64,000 nt of DNA from Sphingobium limneticum (GTDB lineage Bacteria; Pseudomonadota; Alphaproteobacteria; Sphingomonadales; Sphingomonadaceae): NCBI RefSeq assembly GCF_008710155.1, contig NZ_VYPZ01000012.1, positions 46,264 through 110,263 of the forward strand. The letters run 5' to 3'. Below, one piece after another: positions 7,962 to 16,684 of this stretch. The position numbers and the translations under genes were made by a program. How positions within the stretch are numbered: position 1 is the first letter of the stretch; each line of letters begins with the position of its first letter. Below the pieces are notes generated by a model that was not told the origin of the DNA, ran no database searches, and saw nothing but the letters and a program-made list of their open reading frames with translations.

Positions 7962-9599
7962 ATGACGACTATTGCGTTTCTGCGATCGCCGCCCTTTGCC
8001 GGCATTGCCGCCGCGACGGCGGCCGTCAGCGCGCCGGCGGTCGGCGAAGGCGATGGCGCGTCGATATCGGACGACATGCTGGTACTGCTGGCGCAGGCCC
8101 GTGTGGGGGGCGATTATTGGGGGCATCGGCCGCAAGGGCTGCGCCTGGTCGTGCGCGATGGGGTGTCGGTCGATGGATCGCATCTGGAAGGGCTGTTGCC
8201 GGAGCAGATCGGGATCGTGCCGGGGCCGGGGCGCGCATCGAGCGCGGGCGCGGGCCGACGCCTGCCCGATGGGTGCGATCCGTGGGCGCTGGTGGCGCAG
8301 GTGGATTCCGTCCATGCGGCAGCGGATGACGAGCTGGCTCTGGTCGCAGGCTTGCTGGAGGTGCCGGTGATCGGTCCCGACGGTCTGCGGGTCGACCCTG
8401 CCATGCTGCGCAGCATGTTGCGGGCAAGGTTGGCGGCGGCCAGCTATCGCGACTGTTTTACCGAGGCGGCCGTGGATATCGTGACCGTCATCACGCAGCT
8501 GGCCGACTGGCGGCGGCATATGGATGGCAATCGCGGGATCGCAGCGGCCAGCGGCATGGCCTTCTGGAAGCGGGAGGCGATCGGCCATTTCCTGTGGGAT
8601 GGACTGCGCGCGCCGCCTTTCCTGTCGGCAGAGCGCGGCTTGCGCCGGGCGCAGCGGGCGGGCGGGGCGCTGGCCATTTGGCCCTCGCGCGTGCCGCCGG
8701 GCACGTCGCAGGCCGCCGCCGCCATGGGTGTTTCGATCGCGCAGGTCGAGGACGGTTTCCTGCGCTCGCGCGGGCTGGGTGCCGCGCTGCATCCGCCCGG
8801 GTCGGTCGTGGTGGATCGCAGCGGTATCTATTATGATGGGCGCAGGGCCAATGATCTGGAAACCCTGCTGGCAACGCATGAATTCCCCTCGGCTCTGGTC
8901 GAGCGGGCAGGGCGATTGCGCGAACGCATATGTTCGGCGGGCGTCACCAAATATGGGCCGGAAGCAGGGCAGATGATCGGCCTGCCATCCGGACGGCGCA
9001 CGGTGCTGGCGGTCGGGCAGGTGGAGGATGACCTGTCCGTCCGGTATGGCGGTGCGGGTGTCGCGGGCAATCTGGATTTCCTGGCGCGGGTCCGCCGGGC
9101 CGAACCGGACGCCTGGATCGTCTACCGACCCCATCCCGACGTGCAGGCCGGCCATCGCAAGGGGCATCTGCCCGATGCGACCGTGCTGGCGCATGCCGAC
9201 GCCATCGATACCGGCGCGCCGCTGATGGAACTGGTGCAGACGGTGGACGAGGTGCATGTCCTGTCGTCGCTGACCGGGTTCGAGGCGCTGATGCGCGGCC
9301 GGTCCGTCACGGTCCATGGCATGCCCTTTTACGCCGGCTGGGGCCTGACCCGCGATCTGGCCAAATCAACTGGTCGCCGCGGCCGTCAACTCGGCGTGGA
9401 TCAGCTTGTGGCGGCCGCCCTCATTCTCTATCCTCGCTATATTGATCCGGTTACGCGGTTGCCGTGCGGCCCGGAAGTGATGGTGGACCGCATGGCAAAT
9501 GGATCGACGCCGCCGATGACATGGCTTATTCGGCTGCGGATGCTACAGGGGAAGTTGCGTCGTTTTATGACTTTGTTCGCCGAGTTGTTGCATGGCTGA
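7962..9599 (+). CDS. kpsC: Capsule polysaccharide biosynthesis protein, KpsC-like (single module)
   Basis: KpsC proteins build the poly-Kdo linker between phospholipid and capsule chain, acting at the cytoplasmic face. The 545-aa product carries the family motifs EDGFLRSRGLG, DRSGIYYDGRRANDLE, VYRPHPDVQAGHR, VHVLSSLTGFEALMRG and FYAGWGLT. Two such modules are normal in KpsC (about 670 aa); I find these motifs only once, preceded by about 230 residues without a recognisable second set. The start at 7962 (MTTIAFLRSPP) is chosen since the in-frame region upstream is low in family likeness; I see no clear ribosome site. It overlaps kpsS by 8 bases. Confidence 0.75.
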   Translation: MTTIAFLRSPPFAGIAAATAAVSAPAVGEGDGASISDDMLVLLAQARVGGDYWGHRPQGLRLVVRDGVSVDGSHLEGLLPEQIGIVPGPGRASSAGAGRRLPDGCDPWALVAQVDSVHAAADDELALVAGLLEVPVIGPDGLRVDPAMLRSMLRARLAAASYRDCFTEAAVDIVTVITQLADWRRHMDGNRGIAAASGMAFWKREAIGHFLWDGLRAPPFLSAERGLRRAQRAGGALAIWPSRVPPGTSQAAAAMGVSIAQVEDGFLRSRGLGAALHPPGSVVVDRSGIYYDGRRANDLETLLATHEFPSALVERAGRLRERICSAGVTKYGPEAGQMIGLPSGRRTVLAVGQVEDDLSVRYGGAGVAGNLDFLARVRRAEPDAWIVYRPHPDVQAGHRKGHLPDATVLAHADAIDTGAPLMELVQTVDEVHVLSSLTGFEALMRGRSVTVHGMPFYAGWGLTRDLAKSTGRRGRQLGVDQLVAAALILYPRYIDPVTRLPCGPEVMVDRMANGSTPPMTWLIRLRMLQGKLRRFMTLFAELLHG

Positions 9600-10854
9600 A
9601 GCGTCCGCAAAGACATTCCTGTTCCTGCAAGGGCCACATGGCCCCTATTTTGCGATGCTTGCAGACGCCTTGCGCGAGCGCGGGCATCGGGCTTTGCGGA
9701 TCAACATCAATGGCGGCGACAAGGTCGACTGGCCGGGCGAAGCCACCGACTATCGCGGTACATTTCGCAACTGGCCGCTCTTCTTCGACGATTTCATCGT
9801 CAATCATGGCGTCACGGATCTTATTCTCTACGGTGATTGCCGCCCCTATCATACGTCCGCGCATGGCATGGCGCGCCTGCGCGATCTGCGCGTCCATGTG
9901 GTCGAGGAAGGCTATATCCGGCCGGACTTCATGACGTTGCAGGATGACGGGGTGAACGGCAATTCCACCCTGCCGCTCGACCCCAAATGGTATCTGGAGG
10001 AGGCCAGCGCCCTTCCGACGCAGGAGGAAGTCCTGCCGCAGATCCCGTCGACCTTCCGCGCGCGTGCGCGCAACACGATGCGCAACGGCCTGGCCGCCGC
10101 GTTGATGCGGCCCATCTTTCCCTTTTACAACACGCACAGGCCGCACAGCTTCCTGATGGAATCCGCCGCCTGGTGCTGGAAGCTGATCATGCGCAAAAGC
10201 CATGAGCGGCGGTCGCGGGCGGAATGGGAGAAGATCAAGGATCAGCCCTATTTCACGCTGCCGCTTCAGCTGAATTCCGACTATCAGATCCGCATCCACT
10301 CGCCGTTCGGCAATATGCGGGCGGCGTTGCGGTTCGTCATCAAGAGTTTCGCCCAGCATGCGCCGGACAATGTATCGCTGGTCGTCAAGCGGCACCCGCT
10401 GGATGCCGGGCTTGTCGGATGGGACAGGCTCACGCGCCGGCTGGCCCATCATTATGGCGTTGCGGATCGGGTCATCTATCTGGCCGACTGGGACATTGCC
10501 GATGTGGTGGGCAAGTCGCTGGGCGTCGTCACGGTCAACAGCACGGTCGGCACGCTGGCCCTGAATGTGGGCAAGCCGGTGATGGTGTTGGGCCATGCCG
10601 TCTACAAGGTGCCGGGCGTCGTCTATACGGGCAGCCTGGACGATTTCTGGCAACGCCCCAAGGCACCGGATTTGCAGCTTTACGCCGCGTTTCGGCGCGT
10701 GCTGATCGAGCGCTGCCTGGTGCGGGGTGGCCTGCTAAGCGATGAAGGCCTGCACATGCTGGTCGGCAATTCCGTCGCGCGCCTGCTGGCCCATCGGCGA
10801 TCGAAAGCGCCGGACATGCTGACGGAGCGGCGCCCCAGATTGGTCGGCAGCTAG
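9592..10854 (+). CDS. kpsS: Capsule polysaccharide export/biosynthesis protein, KpsS-like
   Basis: A 420-aa protein with the KpsS/LpsZ start FLFLQGPHGPYFAMLADAL, followed by ININGGDKVDWPG, LILYGDCRPYH, VHVVEEGYIRPDFMTL and the C-terminal part VVKRHPLDAG and VTVNSTVGTLAL. KpsS adds the first Kdo residue to lyso-phosphatidylglycerol to start the capsule linker. It overlaps the kpsC-like gene by 8 bases, so the pair is co-translated. No ABC export genes (kpsMTED) are in the window. Confidence 0.8.
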   Translation: MAEASAKTFLFLQGPHGPYFAMLADALRERGHRALRININGGDKVDWPGEATDYRGTFRNWPLFFDDFIVNHGVTDLILYGDCRPYHTSAHGMARLRDLRVHVVEEGYIRPDFMTLQDDGVNGNSTLPLDPKWYLEEASALPTQEEVLPQIPSTFRARARNTMRNGLAAALMRPIFPFYNTHRPHSFLMESAAWCWKLIMRKSHERRSRAEWEKIKDQPYFTLPLQLNSDYQIRIHSPFGNMRAALRFVIKSFAQHAPDNVSLVVKRHPLDAGLVGWDRLTRRLAHHYGVADRVIYLADWDIADVVGKSLGVVTVNSTVGTLALNVGKPVMVLGHAVYKVPGVVYTGSLDDFWQRPKAPDLQLYAAFRRVLIERCLVRGGLLSDEGLHMLVGNSVARLLAHRRSKAPDMLTERRPRLVGS

Positions 10855-10862
10855 GGCTTGGA

Positions 10863-10958
10863 GCATGATCCGATTGGATTGGATCGAATCATGCGACAAG
10901 AGTCTTTTGTTTTCCGCATTTTGCGAGCCGTCAGCTGTGCTAGCTGACTTCAAAATGC
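10863..10958. repeat. Two-hairpin intergenic repeat (TAGAGCATTTT family, copy 1)
   Basis: Copy 1 of a repeat also found at 35182-35228. The conserved hairpin has an outer stem GCATTTTG/CAAAATGC (10916-10923 with 10951-10958) and an inner stem GTCAGCT/AGCTGAC (10930-10936 with 10942-10948). Read on the minus strand it starts TAGAGCATTTTG, and its TAG is the stop codon of modC. A second imperfect hairpin, GCATGATCCGAT/ATCGAATCATGC, lies at 10863-10894. Confidence 0.75.
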
Positions 10959-10959
10959 T

Positions 10960-11574
10960 CTAATCATCCCCGGCCATGGTCACGATCATGGCCGACAGCC
11001 GTTCCGCTTCGCCGATATCGTGGGTGACGTAGAGGATGGGGGCGCGCATGCGGATCTGGTCGATCGCATCGAGAATGTCGCTCTTGCGGTGGCGATCGAG
11101 CGAGGAGAGCGGTTCGTCGAGCAGCAGGAAGCGCGGGCCGGACAGGAGCGCCCGGCCGATCGCCACGCGCTGCGCCTCGCCGCCGGAAAGATTGCGCGGC
11201 CAGCGGTGGAGCAGATGGCCGATCCCCAGAAAGTCCAGCACATCGTCCATGTCGACCGATATGCCGGTGCGCCGACCATAGAGCAGGTTGGCGCGCACCC
11301 GCATATGCGGGAAGAGGCGGCGATCCTGGAAGACATAGCCGGCATGTCGCTCCGCGGGAGGCATGTCGATTTTTGCGTCGCTGTCGAACAGGGTCTGGCC
11401 GTCCACGGCGATATGCCCGCGATCGGGCCTTATGATGCCGGCCACCATGTCGAGGATGCTGGTCTTGCCGACGCCCGATGGGCCGACCAGCGCGACCAGC
11501 GGGCGATCGGTGCGGACGGTCAGCGCGATCCTGCGCCCGCCGACGGTCCGGCTGACGTCGATGTCAAATGACAT
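10960..11574 (-). CDS. modC: Molybdate ABC transporter ATP-binding protein, short form
   Basis: ATPase of a molybdate importer. The 204-aa product has Walker A GPSGVGKT, the Q-loop in YVFQDRRLFPHM, the signature NLSGGEAQRVAIGRALL, Walker B RFLLLDEPLSSLD and the H-loop VTHDIGEAE, so the ATPase core is complete. It stops right after this core; usual ModC has about 140 more residues with a TOBE/Mop molybdate-binding domain. The TAG stop belongs to a repeat element. ATG at 11574 (MSFDIDV) is preferred to an upstream in-frame start. It overlaps the end of modB by 11 nt. Confidence 0.88.
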   Translation of the reverse strand: MSFDIDVSRTVGGRRIALTVRTDRPLVALVGPSGVGKTSILDMVAGIIRPDRGHIAVDGQTLFDSDAKIDMPPAERHAGYVFQDRRLFPHMRVRANLLYGRRTGISVDMDDVLDFLGIGHLLHRWPRNLSGGEAQRVAIGRALLSGPRFLLLDEPLSSLDRHRKSDILDAIDQIRMRAPILYVTHDIGEAERLSAMIVTMAGDD

Positions 11575-12277
11575 GGCGACCCCCATGGGCAATCCGGCGC
11601 ACCATGATTTCCGACAGCATCAGCGCGCCGAGCGACAGCATCGTCGAAAGGATGGCGAAGCGAGTGACCATCGCTTCCCCGTCCGGCATCTGCATCGCGG
11701 CGTAGATGGCGATCGGCAGCGTGCGGGTTTCGCCCGGCACGTCGGATACGAAGGTGATGGTCGCGCCGAATTCACCCAGCGAGCGGGCGAAGCCAAGGAT
11801 GATGGCGGCCAGGACGCCGGGCAGGGCGAGTGGCAGCGAAATGGTGAAGAATATCCGTAGCCGCGATGCACCCAGCGTGGCGGCGGCACTTTCCAGCCTC
11901 GTGTCGATCGCTTCGATAGACAGGCGGATGGCCCGGACCATGAGTGGAACGGCCATGATGGCGGCGGCCAGCGCGGCGCCCGTCCAGCGGAACAGCAGGG
12001 TGATGCCGAAAACGTCCGACAGCCATCGGCCGATCGGCCCGTTCATGCCGAACAGCAGCAGCAGCAGCCATCCGGTCACGACCGGTGGCAGCACCAGCGG
12101 CAGATGGACCAGCGCATCGACCAGCAATTTGCCGGGAAAGCGCCAGCGGGCCAGCATCCAGGCGATGCAGAAGCAGGCTGGCAGGATCGCGGCGACCGCG
12201 ACCAGGCTGACCTTCAGCGAGAGGGCCAATATGCTCCATTCTTCAGGAGACAGGGCGGCGTAGATGTCGCTGCTCAA
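11564..12277 (-). CDS. modB: Molybdate ABC transporter permease
   Basis: Inner membrane permease (237 aa, about five or six hydrophobic spans) with the binding-protein-dependent transport motif: ESAAATLGASRLRIFF and LGFARSLGEFGATI (EAA loop followed by the family GEFG signature of ModB). No ATG is available near the expected start; a TTG at 12277 overlaps the TGA of modA as TTGA and gives the family length, so I place the start there. The earlier part of the open frame runs antisense-free through modA in another frame and is not coding. Part of modA-modB-modC. Confidence 0.85.
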   Translation of the reverse strand: MSSDIYAALSPEEWSILALSLKVSLVAVAAILPACFCIAWMLARWRFPGKLLVDALVHLPLVLPPVVTGWLLLLLFGMNGPIGRWLSDVFGITLLFRWTGAALAAAIMAVPLMVRAIRLSIEAIDTRLESAAATLGASRLRIFFTISLPLALPGVLAAIILGFARSLGEFGATITFVSDVPGETRTLPIAIYAAMQMPDGEAMVTRFAILSTMLSLGALMLSEIMVRRIAHGGRHVI

Positions 12278-13044
12278 GGCGCGCTGAAACCATAGCGTGC
12301 CAGCACGGCGCGTCCCTTGGGCGAGAGCAGGAAGGTCCGGAACGCGTCCGCATCGGCATGGCGACTGGTCCGCAGGCGGGCGACGGGATAGCGGATCGGC
12401 GGGTGCGTCCAGGCCGGGAAGATGCCCGCAATCCGGACCTTGCGCGACGCGCGGGCATCGGTCGCATAGACGATGCCGAGCCGCGCTTCGCCCCGTTCGA
12501 CGAGGGCGAGTGCGGCGCGGACATTTTCCGCGCGCACGACCTTGGGCGATACCGCGGTCCACACGCCCAATTGGGTCAGCGCGGCCTTGCCATATTTGCC
12601 GGCGGGCACGCTGTCGGGATCGGCCATGGCCAGCCGGGACGAGCCGAGCGCACGGGCGATCGGCATGCCGCGCCCCATCTTCACCTGCGCCGGCTGACGG
12701 ATCGGCGTGACCAATACCAGCTGATTGCCGGCGATGTCCGCGCGCGTCCGGGGCTGGATCAGGCCGCCTTTCTCGACGATGTCCATCCAGTCTTCATCGG
12801 CCGAAATGAACAGGTCGGCCGGCGCCCCCGCGCGGATCTGTCGCGCCAGTGCGGACGAGCCGGCGAAGGAGAGGACCGGTTGGGCATGGCCCTGCCGCGC
12901 CCATTCGACGGCGGCGACGGCCAGCACATCCTGCAGGCTGGCGGCCGCAAGTATCACCGGGCCGCGATCGTTCGCGGCGCTGGACGGATTGGCCGACAGC
13001 AAAAGGAGCAATGCGCAAAAGGCGCGAAGGAAAGGGGGCTTCAT
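12274..13044 (-). CDS. modA: Molybdate ABC transporter substrate-binding protein
   Basis: Periplasmic binding protein (256 aa) with a signal peptide (residues 1-23, ending SSA) and family motifs VILAAASLQDVL, LSFAGSSALARQIRAGAPAD, FISADEDWMD, and LGIVYATDA. The conserved Ser of AAASL and of AGSSAL are molybdate contacts in ModA. ATG at 13044 (MKPPFLRAF) gives a proper signal peptide. First gene of modABC; its promoter must share the 92-nt gap with the divergent NasA-like gene. Confidence 0.9.
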   Translation of the reverse strand: MKPPFLRAFCALLLLLSANPSSAANDRGPVILAAASLQDVLAVAAVEWARQGHAQPVLSFAGSSALARQIRAGAPADLFISADEDWMDIVEKGGLIQPRTRADIAGNQLVLVTPIRQPAQVKMGRGMPIARALGSSRLAMADPDSVPAGKYGKAALTQLGVWTAVSPKVVRAENVRAALALVERGEARLGIVYATDARASRKVRIAGIFPAWTHPPIRYPVARLRTSRHADADAFRTFLLSPKGRAVLARYGFSAP

Positions 13045-13136
13045 CCGGCCTTTTTGCGCTGCATTGCCGGGCAACTCAACCGGGAACGGCAGGTGCGACC
13101 TTTTTCCCGCGATCCCGATCGGCTAGAGGGTCGGCG

Positions 13137-14792
13137 ATGATCGCGACCAAGACGTTATGCGGCCGATGTGCCATGGGGTGCGGCGTACGCGCTATGGCCG
13201 ATCCACAGGACGGAAAAGATCGGCGCGTCTTTCTGGAAGGCGATCGGATTCATCCCGCCAATATGGGTTGGCTCTGCCCGGCGGGTGAAGCGCTGGTGTT
13301 CGAAGCGGGGCTGGAAGGGCGTCTGCTGCACGCCCGGCTGGGCGCGCGGCGCATTCCGCGCGATCGGGCGATCGCGCAGGCGGCCAAGCGCCTGACCGAC
13401 ATCGTCGCGCGCCATGGCGCCGGCAGCGTCGCGCTGCATGTGGCGGGCGACCTGACGACCGAGGATTATTTCGTCGCCAACAAGCTGATGAAGGGCTTTA
13501 TCGGCTCGGCCAATATCGACGTGCCCTGGGCGGAGGCCGGCGCGCAGGCGCATCGCGTGGCGTTCGGCGAAGATGTCATGCCCACCAGCGTCGAGGATAT
13601 CGAGCAGGCCGAACTCATTCTGTTGATCGGCGCGCAGGCGCTCCAACGGCATCCGCTGCTCAACGAGCGAGTGAGGCTGGCCCGTGAGGAGCAGGGCGCC
13701 CTACTGGTTGTGATCGATCCCGATCCGGCGTCGGCCGATGGGGATGCCGACCTTTACCTGACGCCGGCGCCGGGGACGGTGGACAGGCTGTTGGGCGGGC
13801 TATTGCTCCATTGCCATGACGCGAACCTTATCGACCTGCCGTTCCTGAGCGAGAAAGTGGCGCTGCCGCATGGCTATTGGGACGATCTGCGGCCGGGGCA
13901 TGATCTGTGGTCGGTGACGCGCGCGACCGGTTTGCCGGCTGCGCGGATCCGTGAGCTGAAGGACATGATCGCCGGCGCCGGGCGGATGGTGACGATCTTC
14001 GATCCCGATGGGGAGGAGGGAGCGGATCGTACCGCCGCTGCCATCCTTGCGCTGCATCTGGCGACGGGGCGGATCGGACGACCGGGTGCGGGGCCGTTCG
14101 CCCTGCCCGGCGCGCCCAATGCCATGGGCGCGCGGGAAGCCGGATGCTGCGCCACGACATTGGCCGCGCACCATGCGTTCGGGGCGGATGGGCATGGATC
14201 GGTTGCACGTTTCTGGGCCGCGCCGAAACTGGTGAAGGCGCCGGGCCTTGCTGGCGCGGCGCTGCTTGATGCGATCCGGGACGGGCGGATCAAGGCGCTG
14301 ATCATGTTGGGGGCCATGCCGCCCGTCTGGTTCGATGCGTTGCCCGCCAGCCGGCCCTTCACCTTGTTCGTCGGTGACAGGCTGGACCCGTCAATGGCCG
14401 ATCGGATCGATATCGCCCTGCCCATGGCGGCGATGCTGGAGCGGGACGGGACGTTGACCAGCGCGGACCGGTTGATAGGTCGGCAGCGCCCTGTCTTCCC
14501 GCTGCCGGGGGAAGCGCGGCCGGGCTGGTGGATCGTCACGCAGATCGCGCGGGCTATGGGATGGCATGAGGCCTTCCATTATGAGCGGCCGGCGGAAATC
14601 TATCGCGAACATGCCCGGCTGTCCGCCTATCATGATGATGGGCGGCGCGTATTCACCCTGCGCCGCCATGCCCCGGTGTCCAATCCCGCCTATCAGGAAT
14701 TGACGCCCTGGCGATGGGGTGAGCTGCCGTTCGATGAAGGGCGGTTCCCCACGGACGATGGCAAGGCGCGGCTGGTCCGCTTCTGGGATTAA
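13137..14792 (+). CDS. Shortened NasA-like molybdopterin oxidoreductase
   Basis: A 551-aa relative of the assimilatory nitrate reductase catalytic subunit. The [4Fe-4S] motif is intact: C8, C11, C15 and C47 (LCGRCAMGCGV and GWLCPAG). Further NasA-like blocks are EGRLLHARLG, TTEDYFVANKLMKGFIGSAN, HRVAFGEDV, TGRIGRPGAGPFALPG followed by PNAMGAREAG, and IRDGRIKALIMLG. Two departures are notable. The segment after SANID (about residues 128-140) is short and has no Cys where NasA has its molybdenum ligand. The protein ends near where the C-terminal molybdopterin dinucleotide-binding domain should begin. It is divergent from modABC. Catalysis as a nitrate reductase is doubtful; a different reaction or a regulatory role is possible. 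Confidence 0.75.
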   Translation: MIATKTLCGRCAMGCGVRAMADPQDGKDRRVFLEGDRIHPANMGWLCPAGEALVFEAGLEGRLLHARLGARRIPRDRAIAQAAKRLTDIVARHGAGSVALHVAGDLTTEDYFVANKLMKGFIGSANIDVPWAEAGAQAHRVAFGEDVMPTSVEDIEQAELILLIGAQALQRHPLLNERVRLAREEQGALLVVIDPDPASADGDADLYLTPAPGTVDRLLGGLLLHCHDANLIDLPFLSEKVALPHGYWDDLRPGHDLWSVTRATGLPAARIRELKDMIAGAGRMVTIFDPDGEEGADRTAAAILALHLATGRIGRPGAGPFALPGAPNAMGAREAGCCATTLAAHHAFGADGHGSVARFWAAPKLVKAPGLAGAALLDAIRDGRIKALIMLGAMPPVWFDALPASRPFTLFVGDRLDPSMADRIDIALPMAAMLERDGTLTSADRLIGRQRPVFPLPGEARPGWWIVTQIARAMGWHEAFHYERPAEIYREHARLSAYHDDGRRVFTLRRHAPVSNPAYQELTPWRWGELPFDEGRFPTDDGKARLVRFWD

Positions 14793-15961
14793 TTCTGGCC
14801 GGCGATCGCCTGAAGATGGGCGAGCAGCGTGTCGCCATTGGCGGTCCAGGTGAAGCGCAGCGCGGATTCCCGCACGGCGGATCGGGCGGGCGGATTGTCC
14901 AGTATCGCGCGGACGGCCTGCGCGATCGCATCGGGATCGCGCTCCACGATCCGGCCGGCGTCCGGCCGGTCGAGCAGCTCGCGCGCGCCGCCGACATCGG
15001 TGATGACGATCGGCGTACCGCAGGCGAGCGATTCCACCCAGGCATTGGCCAGCCCCTCCGATTCGGAAGGCAGCGCCATCACATCGGCGGCGGTATAGAT
15101 GCGCGGCAATTTATGATGCGGTACCGACCCCAGAAAGCCGACACGCCGTTCGACGCCCAGTTCCTGCGCCAGATTTTCCAGCGTGCGGCGGAAGGCGCCT
15201 TGCCCCGCCAACAGCAACGTCACATCGGGCAATTGCGGCAGTGCGCGGACCAGCAGATCCTGCCCCTTGCGCGGGATCAGCGCCCCGACGCAGAGCATGA
15301 CCGGGCCGCTGAAGTCCAGTGCGGCCTTGGCTGCGTCGCGGTCGCCCCCTTCGAACGTGTCGAGATCGACGCCGGTATAATGGACGCGGATCTTGTCCAT
15401 ATCGATGCCCATGCGGCCCATCGATCGGCGCATGGCTTCGGACACGGCGAGCAGGCCGGAAGCGCCCTCGGCCGCCTGCAGCACCAGCTTGCGCGTGCTG
15501 CGCTGCGTACCCCAATAATGGATGTCGGCGCCGCGCGCCTTGACCGAATAGGGGATGCCGAGCGCTTTCGACAGGCGCTGGGCCACGGGGCCGTCGGGGA
15601 AGAAGAAACTGGCGTCGATCACGTCGAACGGCTTTTCCGCGTGCAGCCGGCGGACCAGCGGCAGGATGGCGCGAGTCATGGCGCCGACATTGGTGGCGCC
15701 GCCGAATTTGGGGATGATCGGGAAAGTCGGGCGGTAGACTGTCAGCTCGCGCCAGCGTTCCTTGCGCGGCAGCGCGCGCAGCGGGGCGTAGCGGCTGGCC
15801 AGCGATAGCGGCCATGGCGGCAGCCCGACCGGCGCGAGTACGGTAACGTCTGCTTCGGGCCGGCTGGCCAGTTCGCGCGCCTGCCGTTCCACGAACACGC
15901 CGAAATTGGGCCGGCTGATGTCGGGAAAGAGGGTCGATAGCATGAGAATGTTGAGCGCCAT
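14789..15961 (-). CDS. Glycosyltransferase, family 4
   Basis: A 390-aa GT-B glycosyltransferase. N-terminal half: MLSTLFPDISRPNFGVFVE and DVTVLAPVG; C-terminal half: LCVGALIPRKGQDLLVRALP, LLAGQGAFRR and the donor-site motif SESEGLANAWVESLACGTP (EX7E type), then ITDVGGARELL. It transfers a sugar from a nucleotide donor, probably in exopolysaccharide or glycolipid synthesis. Its stop codon overlaps that of the convergent NasA-like gene by 4 bases. Confidence 0.87.
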   Translation of the reverse strand: MALNILMLSTLFPDISRPNFGVFVERQARELASRPEADVTVLAPVGLPPWPLSLASRYAPLRALPRKERWRELTVYRPTFPIIPKFGGATNVGAMTRAILPLVRRLHAEKPFDVIDASFFFPDGPVAQRLSKALGIPYSVKARGADIHYWGTQRSTRKLVLQAAEGASGLLAVSEAMRRSMGRMGIDMDKIRVHYTGVDLDTFEGGDRDAAKAALDFSGPVMLCVGALIPRKGQDLLVRALPQLPDVTLLLAGQGAFRRTLENLAQELGVERRVGFLGSVPHHKLPRIYTAADVMALPSESEGLANAWVESLACGTPIVITDVGGARELLDRPDAGRIVERDPDAIAQAVRAILDNPPARSAVRESALRFTWTANGDTLLAHLQAIAGQN

Positions 15962-16021
15962 GGCCTCTCTCTTCGCAACATAGTCTTTAGAAGATGGTTA
16001 AGCAGCCCCGCGCCGACTTGG

Positions 16022-16585
16022 CTAGAGGCGTCGGACGAGTTGCACCGCCACAGCGGCCCATGGCGGGTCGGTGATGACCGTTTGGCGGGCACCGGCGCCG
16101 AAGGGGAGGAGTTGCAACCGGTCGCCTTCCCGGCCGATGAGCCGCCCGAACAGGAAGCGGCCGGCGGGGCGGGGGACGAGCAGGTCGCGGTTGAGCGCGC
16201 CGGCAAATTCCTCCGGCGCGATCCGCTTGCACCAGATGGCGTCGCCGCTGCGATAGTCGCCGATGCTGGCGTTGACATGGACGCCGACCATGCCGTCCGA
16301 TGCGACGGGCGGGGGGAAGGCGAGCGGGCGGGTGGGCGCGCGCGCGCCGTCGGGGCCGAGCAGGGCGGCGACCGGCACGGCGGCCTGCCCCGGCAAAGCG
16401 ACCAGTTCGGCGGTCGTCACGCCCAGCGCCAGCGCGATGCGATTGAGCCATTTGACCGATACGGTACGGGTGCCGGTTTCCAGTCGCCCGATCGTCTGTG
16501 CCGTGGTAGGCGGATCGCATAGCGCGCCGACCTGCTCCAGCGTCAGCCCCTTCGCCTTGCGAACTTCGCGGATGCGCGTGATCAT
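16022..16585 (-). CDS. XRE-family repressor with S24-like C-terminal region
   Basis: A 187-aa regulator. Residues 1-65 are an XRE helix-turn-helix (RIREVRKAKGLTLEQVGALC, with TTAQTIGRLETGTRTVS). Residues about 105-180 resemble the beta-rich part of LexA/S24 peptidase-type repressors (VNASIGDYRSGDAIWCKRI), but I cannot identify the Ser-Lys pair needed for self-cleavage. Such proteins occur in phages and as host regulators; no phage genes are nearby. It is divergent from the DUF6456 gene across a short region with an AACC-N5-GGTT dyad. It lies 60 nt before the glycosyltransferase on the same strand. Confidence 0.8.
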   Translation of the reverse strand: MITRIREVRKAKGLTLEQVGALCDPPTTAQTIGRLETGTRTVSVKWLNRIALALGVTTAELVALPGQAAVPVAALLGPDGARAPTRPLAFPPPVASDGMVGVHVNASIGDYRSGDAIWCKRIAPEEFAGALNRDLLVPRPAGRFLFGRLIGREGDRLQLLPFGAGARQTVITDPPWAAVAVQLVRRL

Positions 16586-16603
16586 GCCATGTCCTGAAAT
16601 AAG

Positions 16604-16616
16604 AACCTATTTGGTT
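16604..16616. promoter_or_regulatory. Candidate operator of the XRE repressor
   Basis: AACC-TATTT-GGTT dyad in the AT-rich gap between the divergent XRE gene (start 16585) and the DUF6456 gene (start 16685). XRE repressors often bind such short dyads at their own promoter. Position and symmetry are the only support. Confidence 0.3.
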
Positions 16617-16684
16617 TTCTCTTTCCTACAGATTATCCCACATGGCAAGTGTCTGCGCTGCATATAGTCAGCGGAGAGACGTTT

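Noticed and set aside
13137..14792. Calling the molybdoprotein a functional assimilatory nitrate reductase (nasA)
   Set aside because: The Mo-ligand cysteine and the C-terminal domain expected for NasA are not seen, so the symbol would overstate function.
16022..16585. XRE/S24-like regulator considered as a prophage repressor
   Set aside because: No integrase, structural or lysis genes and no attachment repeats nearby; neighbours are chromosomal envelope and metabolic genes.
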